A DNA stretch of 45,460 nucleotides from Desulfurobacteriaceae bacterium. GTDB taxonomy: Bacteria; Aquificota; Aquificia; Desulfurobacteriales; Desulfurobacteriaceae. The DNA is taken from NCBI GenBank assembly GCA_027075275.1, contig JALTBO010000008.1, forward strand, positions 1 through 45,460. The letters are read 5' to 3'. The notes under the pieces were generated by a model, which saw only the letters and a program-made list of their open reading frames with translations, was not told the origin of the DNA and did not search any database. Positions 27,573 through 36,270 of this stretch are shown here, in pieces (the stretch's first letter is position 1; each line of letters opens with the position of its first letter). Position numbers and translations under genes: made by a program.

Positions 27573-28822
27573 GAGAGATATACCCCAAGCTTGAATACAG
27601 AGGCGGAGAACTCCACTTTGAAGACGTTTCCCTCAGAAAAATTGCAGAGTCTATCGGAACTCCCGTTTACGTTTACAGCAGAGGAGCCCTGGAGTACTGG
27701 TTTAGAGAGTTTGATACGGCCTTTTCAGAAGTTCCCCATACAACCTGCTTTGCCGTAAAGTCAAACTCCAACGTTCACGTTTTAAAAGCTTTAAAGGAAA
27801 TGGAAGCAGGAGCCGATACTGTCTCTATGGGAGAAATCTTCAGAGCTCTAACTGCCGGAATAGACCCAAAGAAAATTGTTTTCGCAGGAGTTGGAAAGAG
27901 AGAAGATGAGCTACTTTTTGCCTTAGAAAAGGGTATTCTGATGGTTAACGTTGAGTCTGAGGGAGAGCTCCGCACTCTTGAAAAGGTTGCAGAGAAACTG
28001 AGAAAGAGAGCTCCCTTCGCCATAAGGGTAAACCCAGACGTTAACCCTAAAACTCACCCCTACATCTCAACAGGCCTTAAAGAAGCGAAGTTCGGAATAA
28101 CCTTTGAGAAAGCACTTGAGCTTTACAGATATGCAAAAGAGAGCAGATGGCTAAAGCCTTTAGGAATCCACTTCCACATAGGTTCACAGATAACAGACAC
28201 AGCCGTTTTCGGAGAAGCCGCACGAAAGGTTGCCCGATTTGTAAGAGAGCTTCACTCAATCGGAGTTGAAATTGAGTTCTTTGACGCCGGCGGAGGCCTT
28301 GGAATAAACTACAGACCTGACGAGAAGGTTATTCCCTCAAAGAGGCTGGCAGACGAGGTTGTTCCGGTAGTCAGGGAGCTTGGATGCCACCTTATCCTGG
28401 AACCTGGAAGGAGAATAAGTGGAAATGCCGGAGTTCTTATAACAAAAGTCCTCTACGTAAAGAAAAGGGAAAATAAAACCTTCTACATTGTTGACGCTGG
28501 AATGAACGATATAGCAAGGCCTGCCCTCTACGGAGCTTATCATCACATCGTTCCTTTAACTGAAAGAGAAGGGAAAAGAGAGGTTGCAGACGTTGTAGGT
28601 CCTATATGCGAAACAGGAGATGTTATCGCAAAGGAGAGGGAGCTCCCTTCCCTTAAAGAGGGAGACTACATAGCCGTTCTCAGCGCTGGAGCTTACGGCT
28701 TCACAATGGCGTCAAACTACAACTCAAGACCAAGGCCTGCCGAAGTAATGGTTGAAGGAAAAGATTTCAGAGTTATAAGACAGAGGGAAACCCTTTCAGA
28801 CCTCATGGCAAGGGAGTTTTAA
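27569..28822 (+). CDS. lysA: Diaminopimelate decarboxylase
   Basis: A 417-residue PLP enzyme of the alanine-racemase fold family that makes lysine from meso-diaminopimelate. Seen: the PLP lysine in CFAVKSNSN, HFHIGSQI, the glycine-rich phosphate loop DAGGGLGI, LEPGR, and the C-terminal GPICETGD and AGAYGF motifs. All are typical of LysA. ATGA overlap with tyrA gives coupled translation. It runs four bases into the convergent methyltransferase gene. Confidence 0.97.
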   Translation: MREIYPKLEYRGGELHFEDVSLRKIAESIGTPVYVYSRGALEYWFREFDTAFSEVPHTTCFAVKSNSNVHVLKALKEMEAGADTVSMGEIFRALTAGIDPKKIVFAGVGKREDELLFALEKGILMVNVESEGELRTLEKVAEKLRKRAPFAIRVNPDVNPKTHPYISTGLKEAKFGITFEKALELYRYAKESRWLKPLGIHFHIGSQITDTAVFGEAARKVARFVRELHSIGVEIEFFDAGGGLGINYRPDEKVIPSKRLADEVVPVVRELGCHLILEPGRRISGNAGVLITKVLYVKKRENKTFYIVDAGMNDIARPALYGAYHHIVPLTEREGKREVADVVGPICETGDVIAKERELPSLKEGDYIAVLSAGAYGFTMASNYNSRPRPAEVMVEGKDFRVIRQRETLSDLMAREF

Positions 28823-29421
28823 ACCTTTTGACCAACTGATAGGAAAATGGGATACTCCCTGCCGTTTTTCTCAATTGAGTGAACTATGTTAAAGCTTACA
28901 GACTCTATTCCAGCTGAAACCATATAGCTTTCAAACTCCTCCCTGTCAAAACCGAAGTGGTAAACGCCCGTGTTATCTGAGTGGAACGTTCCATCTTCCT
29001 TTAAAAGGTCTGCAATGGCAACGTAGCCACCTCTTTTAAGGTTAGAAGAGAACCACCTGAAGAGACCTTCAACGTCCTTAACGTGGTGGACAGACATACT
29101 GGAAACGATCAGGTCAAAAGGGGCTTCAAACTTAAAATCACCATAAGACCCCTGAAGAGGTTTAACGTTCCTGGCTCCCAACTTCTCAACCTTTTCCCTC
29201 AGAACTTCAATCATCCCTGTGGAAGTATCAAGTGCCACTATTTCTGAAACGTGAGGAGCAAGGAAGAAGGTCAAGAGCCCGGTTCCTGCTCCAAAGTCAA
29301 GAACTCGCCAACCTTTAGAAACAGGAACGGAAGAGAGTATTACCTCTCCAACCTTACGTGCCGTTTCAACTCTTGGTAGCTTCAAATCCCAGGTCCTCGC
29401 TGCTTCATCAAACAGGCCCAT
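28819..29421 (-). CDS. SAM-dependent methyltransferase, substrate unknown
   Basis: A 200-residue class I methyltransferase. Seen: SAM-binding motif VLDFGAGTGLLTFFL, an acidic residue ending strand 2 (VALDTSTGM), and the DLIVSSMSVHHVKD block, as in small-molecule methylases of the UbiE/type 11 group. The substrate is not apparent. I use ATG 29421, which has AGGAGG five bases upstream, rather than the longer frame to 29451 that would run through the glnA terminator. It starts 21 bases downstream of that terminator with no visible promoter between. Confidence 0.82.
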   Translation of the reverse strand: MGLFDEAARTWDLKLPRVETARKVGEVILSSVPVSKGWRVLDFGAGTGLLTFFLAPHVSEIVALDTSTGMIEVLREKVEKLGARNVKPLQGSYGDFKFEAPFDLIVSSMSVHHVKDVEGLFRWFSSNLKRGGYVAIADLLKEDGTFHSDNTGVYHFGFDREEFESYMVSAGIESVSFNIVHSIEKNGREYPIFLSVGQKV

Positions 29422-29432
29422 AACACCTCCTA

Positions 29433-29461
29433 AAATAGAAAGCCCCCGCAAAAGCGGGGGC
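29433..29461 (-). terminator. Rho-independent terminator after glnA
   Basis: Minus-strand hairpin: GCCCCCGC (29461-29454), loop TTTT, GCGGGGGC (29449-29442), followed by TTTCTATTTT. An eight-pair GC stem with a T-rich tail. It lies 25 bases after the glnA stop. The tail runs directly into the ribosome site of the methyltransferase gene. Confidence 0.88.
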
Positions 29462-29486
29462 CTGAAGTAAGTTAAGTTATTAATCT

Positions 29487-30905
29487 TTACACGTCGTAGT
29501 AGAGGAGGAATTCCATAGGTGTTGGCCTGAGCCTTACAGGATCAATCTCCTCTTTCCTCTTGTACTCAATGTAGTCTGCAAGGAACTCCTCTGTCATTAC
29601 GCCGCCTTTTGTAAGGAACTCGTAGTCCTTCTCAAGGGCGTTGATGGCCTCCTCAAGAGAACCAGGAACGGTAGGAATGTCTTTAAGCTCCTCAGGTGGA
29701 AGATCGTAGAGGTTCTTATCAACAGGCTCTCCCGGATGGATCTTGTTCTCAATTCCGTCAAGACCGGCCATAAGGAGAGCTGCAAATGTGAGGTAGGGAG
29801 CTCCAGAGGAGTCTGGGAACCTGACTTCAATCCTCTTAGCCTTAGGAGACATAACAACAGGAACCCTGATTGCAGCAGACCTGTTCCTTGCAGAGTAGCA
29901 GAGGTTAACAGGAGCCTCGTATCCTGGAACAAGCCTCTTGTAGGAGTTAACTGTAGCGTTTGTGAAGGCACAGATAGCTTTGGCGTGCTTGATAATTCCA
30001 CCTATAAAGTAGAGTGCAAGTTCTGAGAGCCCTGCGTAGCTATCACCTACAAAGAGGTTCTCTCCGTTCTTCCAGAGGGAAACGTGGGTGTGCATACCGG
30101 AACCGTTGTCTCCAAAGAGGGGCTTGGGCATAAAGGTTGCAGTCTTTCCAAACATTTTGGCAACGTTTTTAACAATGTACTTCGTCCACTGGATGTTGTC
30201 TGCAGACTCAATAAGCGTACCGAACCTGAAGTCAATTTCACACTGACCACCGGTAGCAACTTCGTGGTGGAGACACTCAACTACAATACCCACCTCTTCC
30301 ATTTTAAGAGCTATCATCTTCCTTATGTGGTCAAGCTGGTCGTTTGGAGGAACGGGGAAGTATCCACCTTTGGGCTTTATCTTATGTCCGAGGTTTGGTC
30401 CTTCTTCTGCACCTGTTCTCCACCACCCTTCCACAGAATCCACTTCGTAGAATCCGTAGTTCGTTCCCACATCAAACTTAACGTCGTCAAAGATGAAGAA
30501 CTCCGGCTCAGGACCGCAGTAGAATGTATCGCCAATTCCTGTTGACTTTAAGTATTCAAGAGCTTTCTTTGCAATGTTTCTGGGATCCTTGTGGTAAGGT
30601 TCCTTTGTAACTGGGTCAACGATATCTGCGATAACAACGAGGGTTGGAACTTCAGAGAGAGGGTCAATTGTTGCTGTTGTAGGGTCAAGTTTAAACATCA
30701 TATCGCTGGCGTTGATGGGCTGCCACTGTCTGATTGAGGAACCATCAAAGAAGAGACCCTGTTCAAAGCTCTCCTCTGTAATCTCGTGGGCAGGGAAAGT
30801 TACGTGGTGCCAGGTTCCAAACATATCTGTGAACCTGAGGTCTACAAACTTAACTCCTTCTCTCTGCATAAGTTCTACAACTTCTTTTGCGTTTTGCGGC
30901 TTCAT
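29487..30905 (-). CDS. glnA: Glutamine synthetase, type I
   Basis: A 472-residue ammonia-assimilating enzyme (glutamate + ammonia + ATP to glutamine), a dodecamer in the cytoplasm. Seen: FDGSSIRQW, the metal-binding [36 protein letters not shown] with the ATP-site His, NRSAAIRVP, and the adenylylation motif NLYDLPPEE with Tyr400. That tyrosine marks the GSI-beta subtype controlled by GlnE. I use ATG 30905, five bases after AAGGAGGG; the frame to 30938 is just the intergenic space. It follows glnB by 22 bases and is read from the glnB sigma-54 promoter. Confidence 0.97.
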   Translation of the reverse strand: MKPQNAKEVVELMQREGVKFVDLRFTDMFGTWHHVTFPAHEITEESFEQGLFFDGSSIRQWQPINASDMMFKLDPTTATIDPLSEVPTLVVIADIVDPVTKEPYHKDPRNIAKKALEYLKSTGIGDTFYCGPEPEFFIFDDVKFDVGTNYGFYEVDSVEGWWRTGAEEGPNLGHKIKPKGGYFPVPPNDQLDHIRKMIALKMEEVGIVVECLHHEVATGGQCEIDFRFGTLIESADNIQWTKYIVKNVAKMFGKTATFMPKPLFGDNGSGMHTHVSLWKNGENLFVGDSYAGLSELALYFIGGIIKHAKAICAFTNATVNSYKRLVPGYEAPVNLCYSARNRSAAIRVPVVMSPKAKRIEVRFPDSSGAPYLTFAALLMAGLDGIENKIHPGEPVDKNLYDLPPEELKDIPTVPGSLEEAINALEKDYEFLTKGGVMTEEFLADYIEYKRKEEIDPVRLRPTPMEFLLYYDV

Positions 30906-30927
30906 GAAACCCTCCTTTCCTTTATGT

Positions 30928-31284
<357 letters not shown>

Positions 31285-31336
31285 TTACTGTCTGCTATTT
31301 TACCATTAAAGCAGTAAGGTTCAACTACTAATACTA

Positions 31337-31353
31337 AGCAAAACGAATACCAA
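31337..31353 (-). promoter_or_regulatory. Sigma-54 promoter of glnB-glnA
   Basis: The minus strand reads TTGGTATTCGTTTTGCTT: the GG at 31351-31350 and the GC at 31339-31338 are separated by exactly ten bases, as needed for -24/-12 elements, and flanks match the sigma-54 consensus. RNA would start near 31326, leaving a leader of about 60 bases before glnB. An NtrC-like activator is therefore expected. Confidence 0.75.
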
Positions 31354-31405
31354 TTTTTAGAAGGTAAAAATCGCTAAGCAGTGCACAAAATCTGTTCAAC
31401 CACTT

Positions 31406-31822
31406 CTATTCCTTGCCCAATTTCTGTGCACACTTAGAACAAAGACCGTAGAACTTGTACTCAATATCTTCAACAACGTAACCTTTCTGTTCTACCTTCT
31501 TGCAGGTGTACCTGCACAGGGGAGTTTCAACATCCTCTATCTTTCCACACGCCCTGCAGATGAAGTGGTGGTGAAAGTCTGTTCTTCCTTCAAAGTGGGA
31601 CTGTTTATTTACGATTATCTCCTTTATCTTCCCTTCCTGGGAAAGCTCCTTCAGAACCCTATATACAGTTCCCAAGCTTATGTTGGGGAGCTCCCTCCTG
31701 GCTCTCTCGTAAACCTTCTCAGCAGTAGGGTGGTCGTTTGAGTCAAGAACAACTTGATAGACAACAGCTTTCTGTCTTGTATTCCTCTTTTTCCTGGTCC
31801 TTCCGGTTTCCACTTTCTCCAA
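31406..31822 (-). CDS. Fur-family metal-responsive regulator (PerR/Fur-like)
   Basis: A 138-residue winged-helix repressor. Seen: the DNA-binding domain with NTRQKAVVYQVV and NISLGTVYRVLKELSQEG, the metal-binding HHHFICRACGKI, and the structural zinc cysteines CRAC and CSKC. This fits the Fur/PerR/Zur family; motifs alone do not tell iron, zinc or peroxide sensing apart. The start is TTG at 31822 with AGGAGG six bases upstream. A PerR/Fur-like dyad occurs in this window at 24158-24178. It stands alone between glnB and amt on the same strand. Confidence 0.92.
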   Translation of the reverse strand: MEKVETGRTRKKRNTRQKAVVYQVVLDSNDHPTAEKVYERARRELPNISLGTVYRVLKELSQEGKIKEIIVNKQSHFEGRTDFHHHFICRACGKIEDVETPLCRYTCKKVEQKGYVVEDIEYKFYGLCSKCAQKLGKE

Positions 31823-31848
31823 AACCTTCCTCCTGCTTGTTTTTAACC

Positions 31849-31862
31849 TTATTAAATAATAA
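31849..31862 (-). promoter_or_regulatory. AT-rich inverted repeat upstream of the Fur-family gene
   Basis: TTATT (31849-31853), AAAT, AATAA (31858-31862), 27 bases before the TTG start. On the minus strand it contains TATTAT, a possible -10. It could be the promoter and an autoregulatory site of the Fur-like gene; the region is AT-rich so chance is a real alternative. Confidence 0.3.
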
Positions 31863-31870
31863 CTGTTCCT

Positions 31871-31903
31871 TTTAAAAAAGAAAAGCCCCCAACAGGAGGG
31901 GGC
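31871..31903 (-). terminator. Rho-independent terminator after amt
   Basis: Minus-strand hairpin: GCCCCC (31903-31898), a seven-base loop, GGGGGC (31890-31885), followed by TTTTCTTTTTT. Located 30 bases after the amt stop. A textbook stem and T-tail. Confidence 0.85.
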
Positions 31904-31932
31904 AAAAGGGGGTGAAAGTGAAGGGGAAGCCC

Positions 31933-33150
31933 TTATACTTTTATTCTGTCTTCCGGATAGGCAGTAATGTGATGTATTGAAAGGTCTGCTCCCTCAAACT
32001 CCTCCTCTTCAGAGAGTCTGAGACCCATAACCGCCTTAAGAGTTCCGTAGAGGATAAAACCTGCAACAACGGCATAGAAAAGCGTAAGGAGAGCTCCAAA
32101 GAGCTGAGCGAGAAAAGAAACTCCTCCCAGACCCCAAAGAACCTTCTTTCCAAATATTCCGGCGGCAATTCCTCCCCATAGACCGTTAAGACCGTGAAGG
32201 GGAACAACGCCTAAAACGTCATCTATCTTTAGAACCTCCTGCTCATAGATAAAAGCTTTAACGAAAATGAATGCAGCTATAAAACCGATAACAAAAGCTC
32301 CCAAAGGATTAACAACATCTGAACCTGCACAGATGGCAACAAGGCCAGCCAGAGCTCCGTTATGGATAAACCCAGGGTCGTTTTTCCCGAAAATAACCCC
32401 ACCTATAAGGCCTCCTGCAGTAGCAAGGAGAGAGTTAACTGCAACAAGGCCTGAGATATCCTCAAGTTTCTGTGAACTCATGACGTTAAATCCGAACCAC
32501 CCGATTATCAGTATCCAGCTTCCCAGAGCAAGGTAAGGAATGTTGCTGATAGGAATCGGCTTTGACTTCCCGTTCACGTAGCGTCCCATACGGGGTCCTA
32601 AAAGAAGAACTGCAGGTAGGGCTATCCAGCCACCTAAACCGTGAACAACCATTGAACCGGCAAAGTCGTGAATAGGTGCACCAAATATGTGCTCTACCCA
32701 GCCCTGAAAGGCAGGAGACCACCTTTCACCCCAGATAAGAGCCTCAAAAATAGGGTAAATAACGCCTGCAAGGAAAAAGCCAGCAGTTATGTAAGGCTTA
32801 AACTTCATTCTCTCAGCAACGCCTCCAGAAACAATGGCAGAAATACAGGCTGCAAACATGAGAAGGAAGAAAAAGCGAACAAGCTCCAACCCCTGATCAG
32901 CCATAAGTTCAGAAGCCGGTTTAACAAAACAGACTTTATGGGCCAGAGGATAGCCTATTAGATAGTAGGCCATAGTAGCCACTGCAACGTCTACAATTAT
33001 CTTTACCAGGGCGTTAACCTGATTTTTCTTTCTTACAGTTCCGGCTTCAAGGAAGGCAAAACCTGCATGCATAGAAAGTATCATTACTGCGCCGGCAAGA
33101 AGGTAAAAGATGTTCAAAGATTGAATCAGGTGTTGAATCCCCGTCTCCAT
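31933..33150 (-). CDS. amt: Ammonium transporter Amt
   Basis: A 405-residue inner-membrane protein with about eleven hydrophobic helices, trimeric in the family, that moves ammonium inward. Seen: GFAFLEAGTVRKKN in helix 1-2, the DFAGSMVVHGLGG segment with the first pore histidine, and VPLHGLNGLWGG with the second. A short acidic cytoplasmic tail (LSEEEEFEGADLSIHH) follows. I use ATG 33150, ten bases after GGGAGG; longer starts at 33168 and 33171 have no ribosome site. It has its own sigma-54 promoter and terminator, so it is a nitrogen-controlled single-gene unit near glnB. Confidence 0.95.
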   Translation of the reverse strand: METGIQHLIQSLNIFYLLAGAVMILSMHAGFAFLEAGTVRKKNQVNALVKIIVDVAVATMAYYLIGYPLAHKVCFVKPASELMADQGLELVRFFFLLMFAACISAIVSGGVAERMKFKPYITAGFFLAGVIYPIFEALIWGERWSPAFQGWVEHIFGAPIHDFAGSMVVHGLGGWIALPAVLLLGPRMGRYVNGKSKPIPISNIPYLALGSWILIIGWFGFNVMSSQKLEDISGLVAVNSLLATAGGLIGGVIFGKNDPGFIHNGALAGLVAICAGSDVVNPLGAFVIGFIAAFIFVKAFIYEQEVLKIDDVLGVVPLHGLNGLWGGIAAGIFGKKVLWGLGGVSFLAQLFGALLTLFYAVVAGFILYGTLKAVMGLRLSEEEEFEGADLSIHHITAYPEDRIKV

Positions 33151-33200
33151 TGGTACAGCACCTCCCATCAAGGTAGATTTGGTCTCACTTAAAGATATAT

Positions 33201-33217
33201 AGCAAACTCCATGCCTA
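33201..33217 (-). promoter_or_regulatory. Sigma-54 promoter of amt
   Basis: The minus strand reads TAGGCATGGAGTTTGCT: GG at 33215-33214 and GC at 33203-33202, ten bases apart, with GGCA and TTTGCT flanks as in the -24/-12 consensus. RNA would start near 33190, about 40 bases before the chosen ATG. Confidence 0.7.
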
Positions 33218-33225
33218 ATTCATTT

Positions 33226-33234
33226 TGGTATTAT
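33226..33234 (+). promoter_or_regulatory. Candidate extended -10 promoter for the lipoprotein gene
   Basis: TGG followed by TATTAT (33226-33234) forms an extended -10 element about 28 bases before the start codon. No clear -35 box. It lies beside the opposing amt sigma-54 promoter. Confidence 0.35.
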
Positions 33235-33261
33235 TGGCAAAACTGAAATGGGGTGATAAAT

Positions 33262-34938
33262 ATGAGAAAAGGTTTACTCCTCCTTCCCCTTCTTATGTTT
33301 ACTTCCTGCGGGTTAGGTAACCTCAACCCTTTTAGTAAGAAAGAGGTTAAATATCGGCCTTACGTTCCTAAACAGACAGTTGAAAACCATCCGAAGTTAA
33401 AAGGCGTTGAAAACGTTGTTTACTTTATGAAAAGGTATTTCTCTCCGGTTGAAGCAGAAATTGTTTTAAACAGCTACGACGGTTTCATAATAGATGCAGG
33501 AAAGGATAAAGGAATCTCCGTAGGAGACAGGTTTGTATCCGAAAGCGGAGCGGTTCTAAAGGTAAGAGAGGTAAAAGAGAACTACTCAATAGCCCTTCCC
33601 ACCCTTGGAAATCCTACCGTGGGAGAAACTGTTCAGAAACTTACCTTTAACAGGATTGCATTTCTAAACTTTGCAGGAAAGGAAGGGGAGGAGCTCTACA
33701 AAGAGCTGAAAGAGAAAGTCAAGAATTTAAACCTGGCACCCTACAGCGAAGGAGAAAAGCTAAAGGAAACATTTCACCTTAGATATCCGAGCGATTTTAA
33801 GAGGAAAGTTCCTATTGATAAGTTAACCGGATACGACGCCTATATGGTTGTTTCAAAGGAGGGAGTTGCCCTGTACGATACAACAAAACACCTGCTCATG
33901 TTCTTCCCGTGGGAGGGAGCTCCACAGAGCTCTATCTCTGTAGCAATGGAGACAAACTACAAAGAGGTTTACAACTTCAAAGGCCACGCAACCAGCCTGT
34001 TTGTAGCCGATCTCCTTAAGAACCGTGGAGAGGAAATAGTCGTAAGCGAAGAAAACAGGATAGACATTTTTAAGCCGACAGTTTACGGAGTAAAGCTTTT
34101 AAAGAGGTTTAAAAATCCATTCAGAGGGTCTTACCTCTTCCACATCTGCCCGGTTGATCTGAACAGAGACGGGAAGGTAGAAATAGTTATTGACGGATTC
34201 TACCAGGATACAAAAAGCGTTTCATCAGGAGTATTCAAAATTGAAAACGGAAAGCTAACAGAAATAGCAGCCTCAAACCTCATCCTTTCCTGCTTTGATA
34301 CAGACGGAGACGGAGTAAATGACTCAGTATTCGGCCAGACGGTAAGCGGAGAAAGTGACAAGTTTTTCGGGAAACACGTCTACAAAATGAAAGTTCAAGG
34401 TAAAAAACTCATAAAAGGTAAGGAACTTAAAGTTCCCAAAGGCTTTCAGGTAACCAGCGCTCAGATGTTTAAGAGCAACGGAAAAGAGCTATTTGCCTAC
34501 TACGATCTTGACTACTACTTTAACGTTTCAGACGGCAGAAAAGTGCTGTGGCGCTCACCTATACAGATAGGAGCATCTCCAAACGCAATCTACTGGTACA
34601 ACGACGATATGCTTGTCAGTTACTACATAACTCCCAAGCCAAAGCCGATAGACGTTGATGGAGATGGAAACCAGGAAGTCCTCTTTTCCCAGAATAAAAA
34701 CGCTGTTCCCGGAATACTGAGGAACATTTACACCTTTGACGGCGGAAGAATTCTGCTACTCTACAGAAGCGGAGCCGGTTTTGACTGGGAAGAAGCGACT
34801 TCACCTATCTACAACCTTGGAGGTATTGAGGAGTTTGACTACCTTCCTGAACAGGACCTATTTGCGGCAATATTTACAAAGGTAAACATACTAACGAATC
34901 CCAAATCCAAACTCCTCTTTATAAAACCTAAAATTTAG
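33262..34938 (+). CDS. Lipoprotein with FG-GAP/calcium-loop-like repeats, function unknown
   Basis: A 558-residue exported protein. The ATG at 33262 opens a lipoprotein signal (MRKGLLLLPLLMFTSC) with the anchoring cysteine at residue 16; GGGGTGAT is the ribosome site. The upstream GTG at 33253 is a weaker alternative. The N-terminal third has a GFIIDAGKDKGISVGDRF segment like a small beta-barrel domain. The C-terminal two thirds contain aspartate-rich loops DLNRDGKVE, DTDGDGVND and DVDGDGNQE, typical of FG-GAP/VCBS propeller blades that bind calcium. Probably an envelope-anchored beta-propeller involved in protein or surface interactions. No close relative is known to me. The downstream phosphorylase gene follows after 8 bases. 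Confidence 0.82.
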   Translation: MRKGLLLLPLLMFTSCGLGNLNPFSKKEVKYRPYVPKQTVENHPKLKGVENVVYFMKRYFSPVEAEIVLNSYDGFIIDAGKDKGISVGDRFVSESGAVLKVREVKENYSIALPTLGNPTVGETVQKLTFNRIAFLNFAGKEGEELYKELKEKVKNLNLAPYSEGEKLKETFHLRYPSDFKRKVPIDKLTGYDAYMVVSKEGVALYDTTKHLLMFFPWEGAPQSSISVAMETNYKEVYNFKGHATSLFVADLLKNRGEEIVVSEENRIDIFKPTVYGVKLLKRFKNPFRGSYLFHICPVDLNRDGKVEIVIDGFYQDTKSVSSGVFKIENGKLTEIAASNLILSCFDTDGDGVNDSVFGQTVSGESDKFFGKHVYKMKVQGKKLIKGKELKVPKGFQVTSAQMFKSNGKELFAYYDLDYYFNVSDGRKVLWRSPIQIGASPNAIYWYNDDMLVSYYITPKPKPIDVDGDGNQEVLFSQNKNAVPGILRNIYTFDGGRILLLYRSGAGFDWEEATSPIYNLGGIEEFDYLPEQDLFAAIFTKVNILTNPKSKLLFIKPKI

Positions 34939-34946
34939 AGGTTAAA

Positions 34947-35729
34947 GTGAGAGAGGCTGTTGAAAAGGTTAAAGAGCTTACCGGAGAGGAGAAATTTGAC
35001 GTTGCAGTGGTAGGAGGCTCAGGAATTGATATAGGAGAGACAGAGGTTGAAATTCCCTATTCCCGAATACCGGGAATGCCCCAGACTGCCGTTCCTGGAC
35101 ACAGAGGGATTCTGAAGTTTATCAGGATAAAGAACAAAAAGGTTCTCTTTTTTGAAGGAAGATTTCACTACTACGAAGGAAGGAAGGACTGGGAGATAAG
35201 GTTTATTCCGGAGCTCTCTGCCGAATTAGGAGTAAAAGTCTTCATACCCACCTGCGCCTCGGGAGCAGTTTCAAGGAGAGCTGCCGAATCTGAAATAGGA
35301 GTTATCTACGACCACATAAACCTTACAGGAAGGAATCCTCTAATAGGTCTTATAAAAGAATACGGAAGTAGGGTTTTTGTAAACGGTAAAAAGTTTTACG
35401 ACAGGAATTTAGTTGAAATATTTTTAAAGGCCGGTCTTTCAGAGGGTATAAAAGTTATCCCGGCAGTTCTTGCAGCTACCCTCGGTCCAAACTACGAAAC
35501 CTTTTCTGAAGTAAGAATGCTTGAAATCCTTGGAGCAGATTGTGTAAGCATGTCAACCGTTCCAGACGTTATAGCGGCAAACTTCTACGGAATGAAAACT
35601 GTAGCCCTTACCCTCTTTACAAACGATACACTTCAACCGGAAGCGGACCATCAGGAAGTTCTGAGGATATCACATGAAAGAGGAGAAAAACTGAAACAAA
35701 TTTTAAAAGTCGGCCTGTCTCTGATATAG
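34947..35729 (+). CDS. Purine nucleoside phosphorylase (trimeric PNP/MTAP family)
   Basis: A 260-residue enzyme that splits purine nucleosides with phosphate for base salvage. Seen: VVGGSGIDIG, the phosphate-site VPGHRG, GRFHYYEG, GPNYETFSEVRMLEILGAD and MSTVPDVIAA. In place of the aspartate that marks MTA phosphorylases it has TND, where Asn suits 6-oxopurines (inosine, guanosine), so PNP is the better call, though some archaeal-type enzymes are broad. The start is GTG at 34947 with AGAGG upstream. A phosphoribosyltransferase (apt) that could use the freed base type is at 44.3 kb. Confidence 0.88.
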   Translation: MREAVEKVKELTGEEKFDVAVVGGSGIDIGETEVEIPYSRIPGMPQTAVPGHRGILKFIRIKNKKVLFFEGRFHYYEGRKDWEIRFIPELSAELGVKVFIPTCASGAVSRRAAESEIGVIYDHINLTGRNPLIGLIKEYGSRVFVNGKKFYDRNLVEIFLKAGLSEGIKVIPAVLAATLGPNYETFSEVRMLEILGADCVSMSTVPDVIAANFYGMKTVALTLFTNDTLQPEADHQEVLRISHERGEKLKQILKVGLSLI

Positions 35730-35740
35730 AGAGCTGAAAG

Positions 35741-35763
35741 CTTGGTTTTCAAACTAAACCAAG
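35741..35763. terminator. Hairpin between convergent pnp and amzA genes
   Basis: Perfect eight-base inverted repeat CTTGGTTT / AAACCAAG (35741-35748 and 35756-35763) with a seven-base loop, overlapping the amzA stop codon. AT-rich and with only a short T-run on the plus side, so a weak two-way terminator at best. Confidence 0.45.
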
Positions 35764-36270
35764 TCTTTCCATAGAAAGAAGCAGTTTCTCTCTACAGGAA
35801 GGACAGAAATCTTCGCTTTTGTAGTCCGTATCAGCAAGGGAGTTTGAAAAGTGCATAACGCATTTCGGATTCGGGCAGTGCTGAAGTCCGAAGACATGCC
35901 CCATTTCATGGGCTATCTCTTTCCTGACCCTTGATAGGAAAAGGTCTTTGTTGCCGGACAGGAGCCTTGCATAGGAGACTATGCACCCTCTAAAAGGATA
36001 GGCAACACCGAAAACGAAGTTGAGACCGTCGGAGTAGAGGTCGTAGGGAGTGAGAGCAAGAACAAAAATGGAATCTTCAGGTTTTCTAATTAAAACATTT
36101 TCAAGCTGAAGCTCCGCAAGAAGCTGGGAGTAGCGAGAACCTCTGGCATCAGGAGGAACAACTCCTTCAAAACGAGGAAGGAGGCTAAACTTACTCTTTA
36201 AAACCTTTTCAGCCTCCTCCTCAACTTCCGGAAGCGAAACTCCAACAGAGAAGAGAGAACAGATTTTCAT
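35749..36270 (-). CDS. amzA: Archaemetzincin-type zinc metalloprotease
   Basis: A 173-residue metalloprotease. The full archaemetzincin signature is present: HExxHxxGxxH with His121, Glu122, His125 and His131, then the CX4CMX17CX2C-type second zinc site with Cys132, Cys137, Cys156 and Cys159. No signal peptide, so a cytoplasmic enzyme. Physiological targets are unknown in the family. Best known from archaea and vertebrates, with scattered bacterial members. Last gene of a long reverse operon; its ATG overlaps the hslO stop by one base. Confidence 0.92.
   Translation of the reverse strand: MKICSLFSVGVSLPEVEEEAEKVLKSKFSLLPRFEGVVPPDARGSRYSQLLAELQLENVLIRKPEDSIFVLALTPYDLYSDGLNFVFGVAYPFRGCIVSYARLLSGNKDLFLSRVRKEIAHEMGHVFGLQHCPNPKCVMHFSNSLADTDYKSEDFCPSCREKLLLSMERLGLV

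Noticed and set aside
33226-33243. Forward sigma-54-like TTGG ... GGC upstream of the lipoprotein
   Set aside because: The GG and GC are only eight bases apart; ten are required. Treated as an extended -10 candidate.
34947-35729. Calling the phosphorylase an MTA phosphorylase
   Set aside because: The purine-site residue is Asn (TND), not the Asp expected for 6-amino purines, so PNP is preferred.
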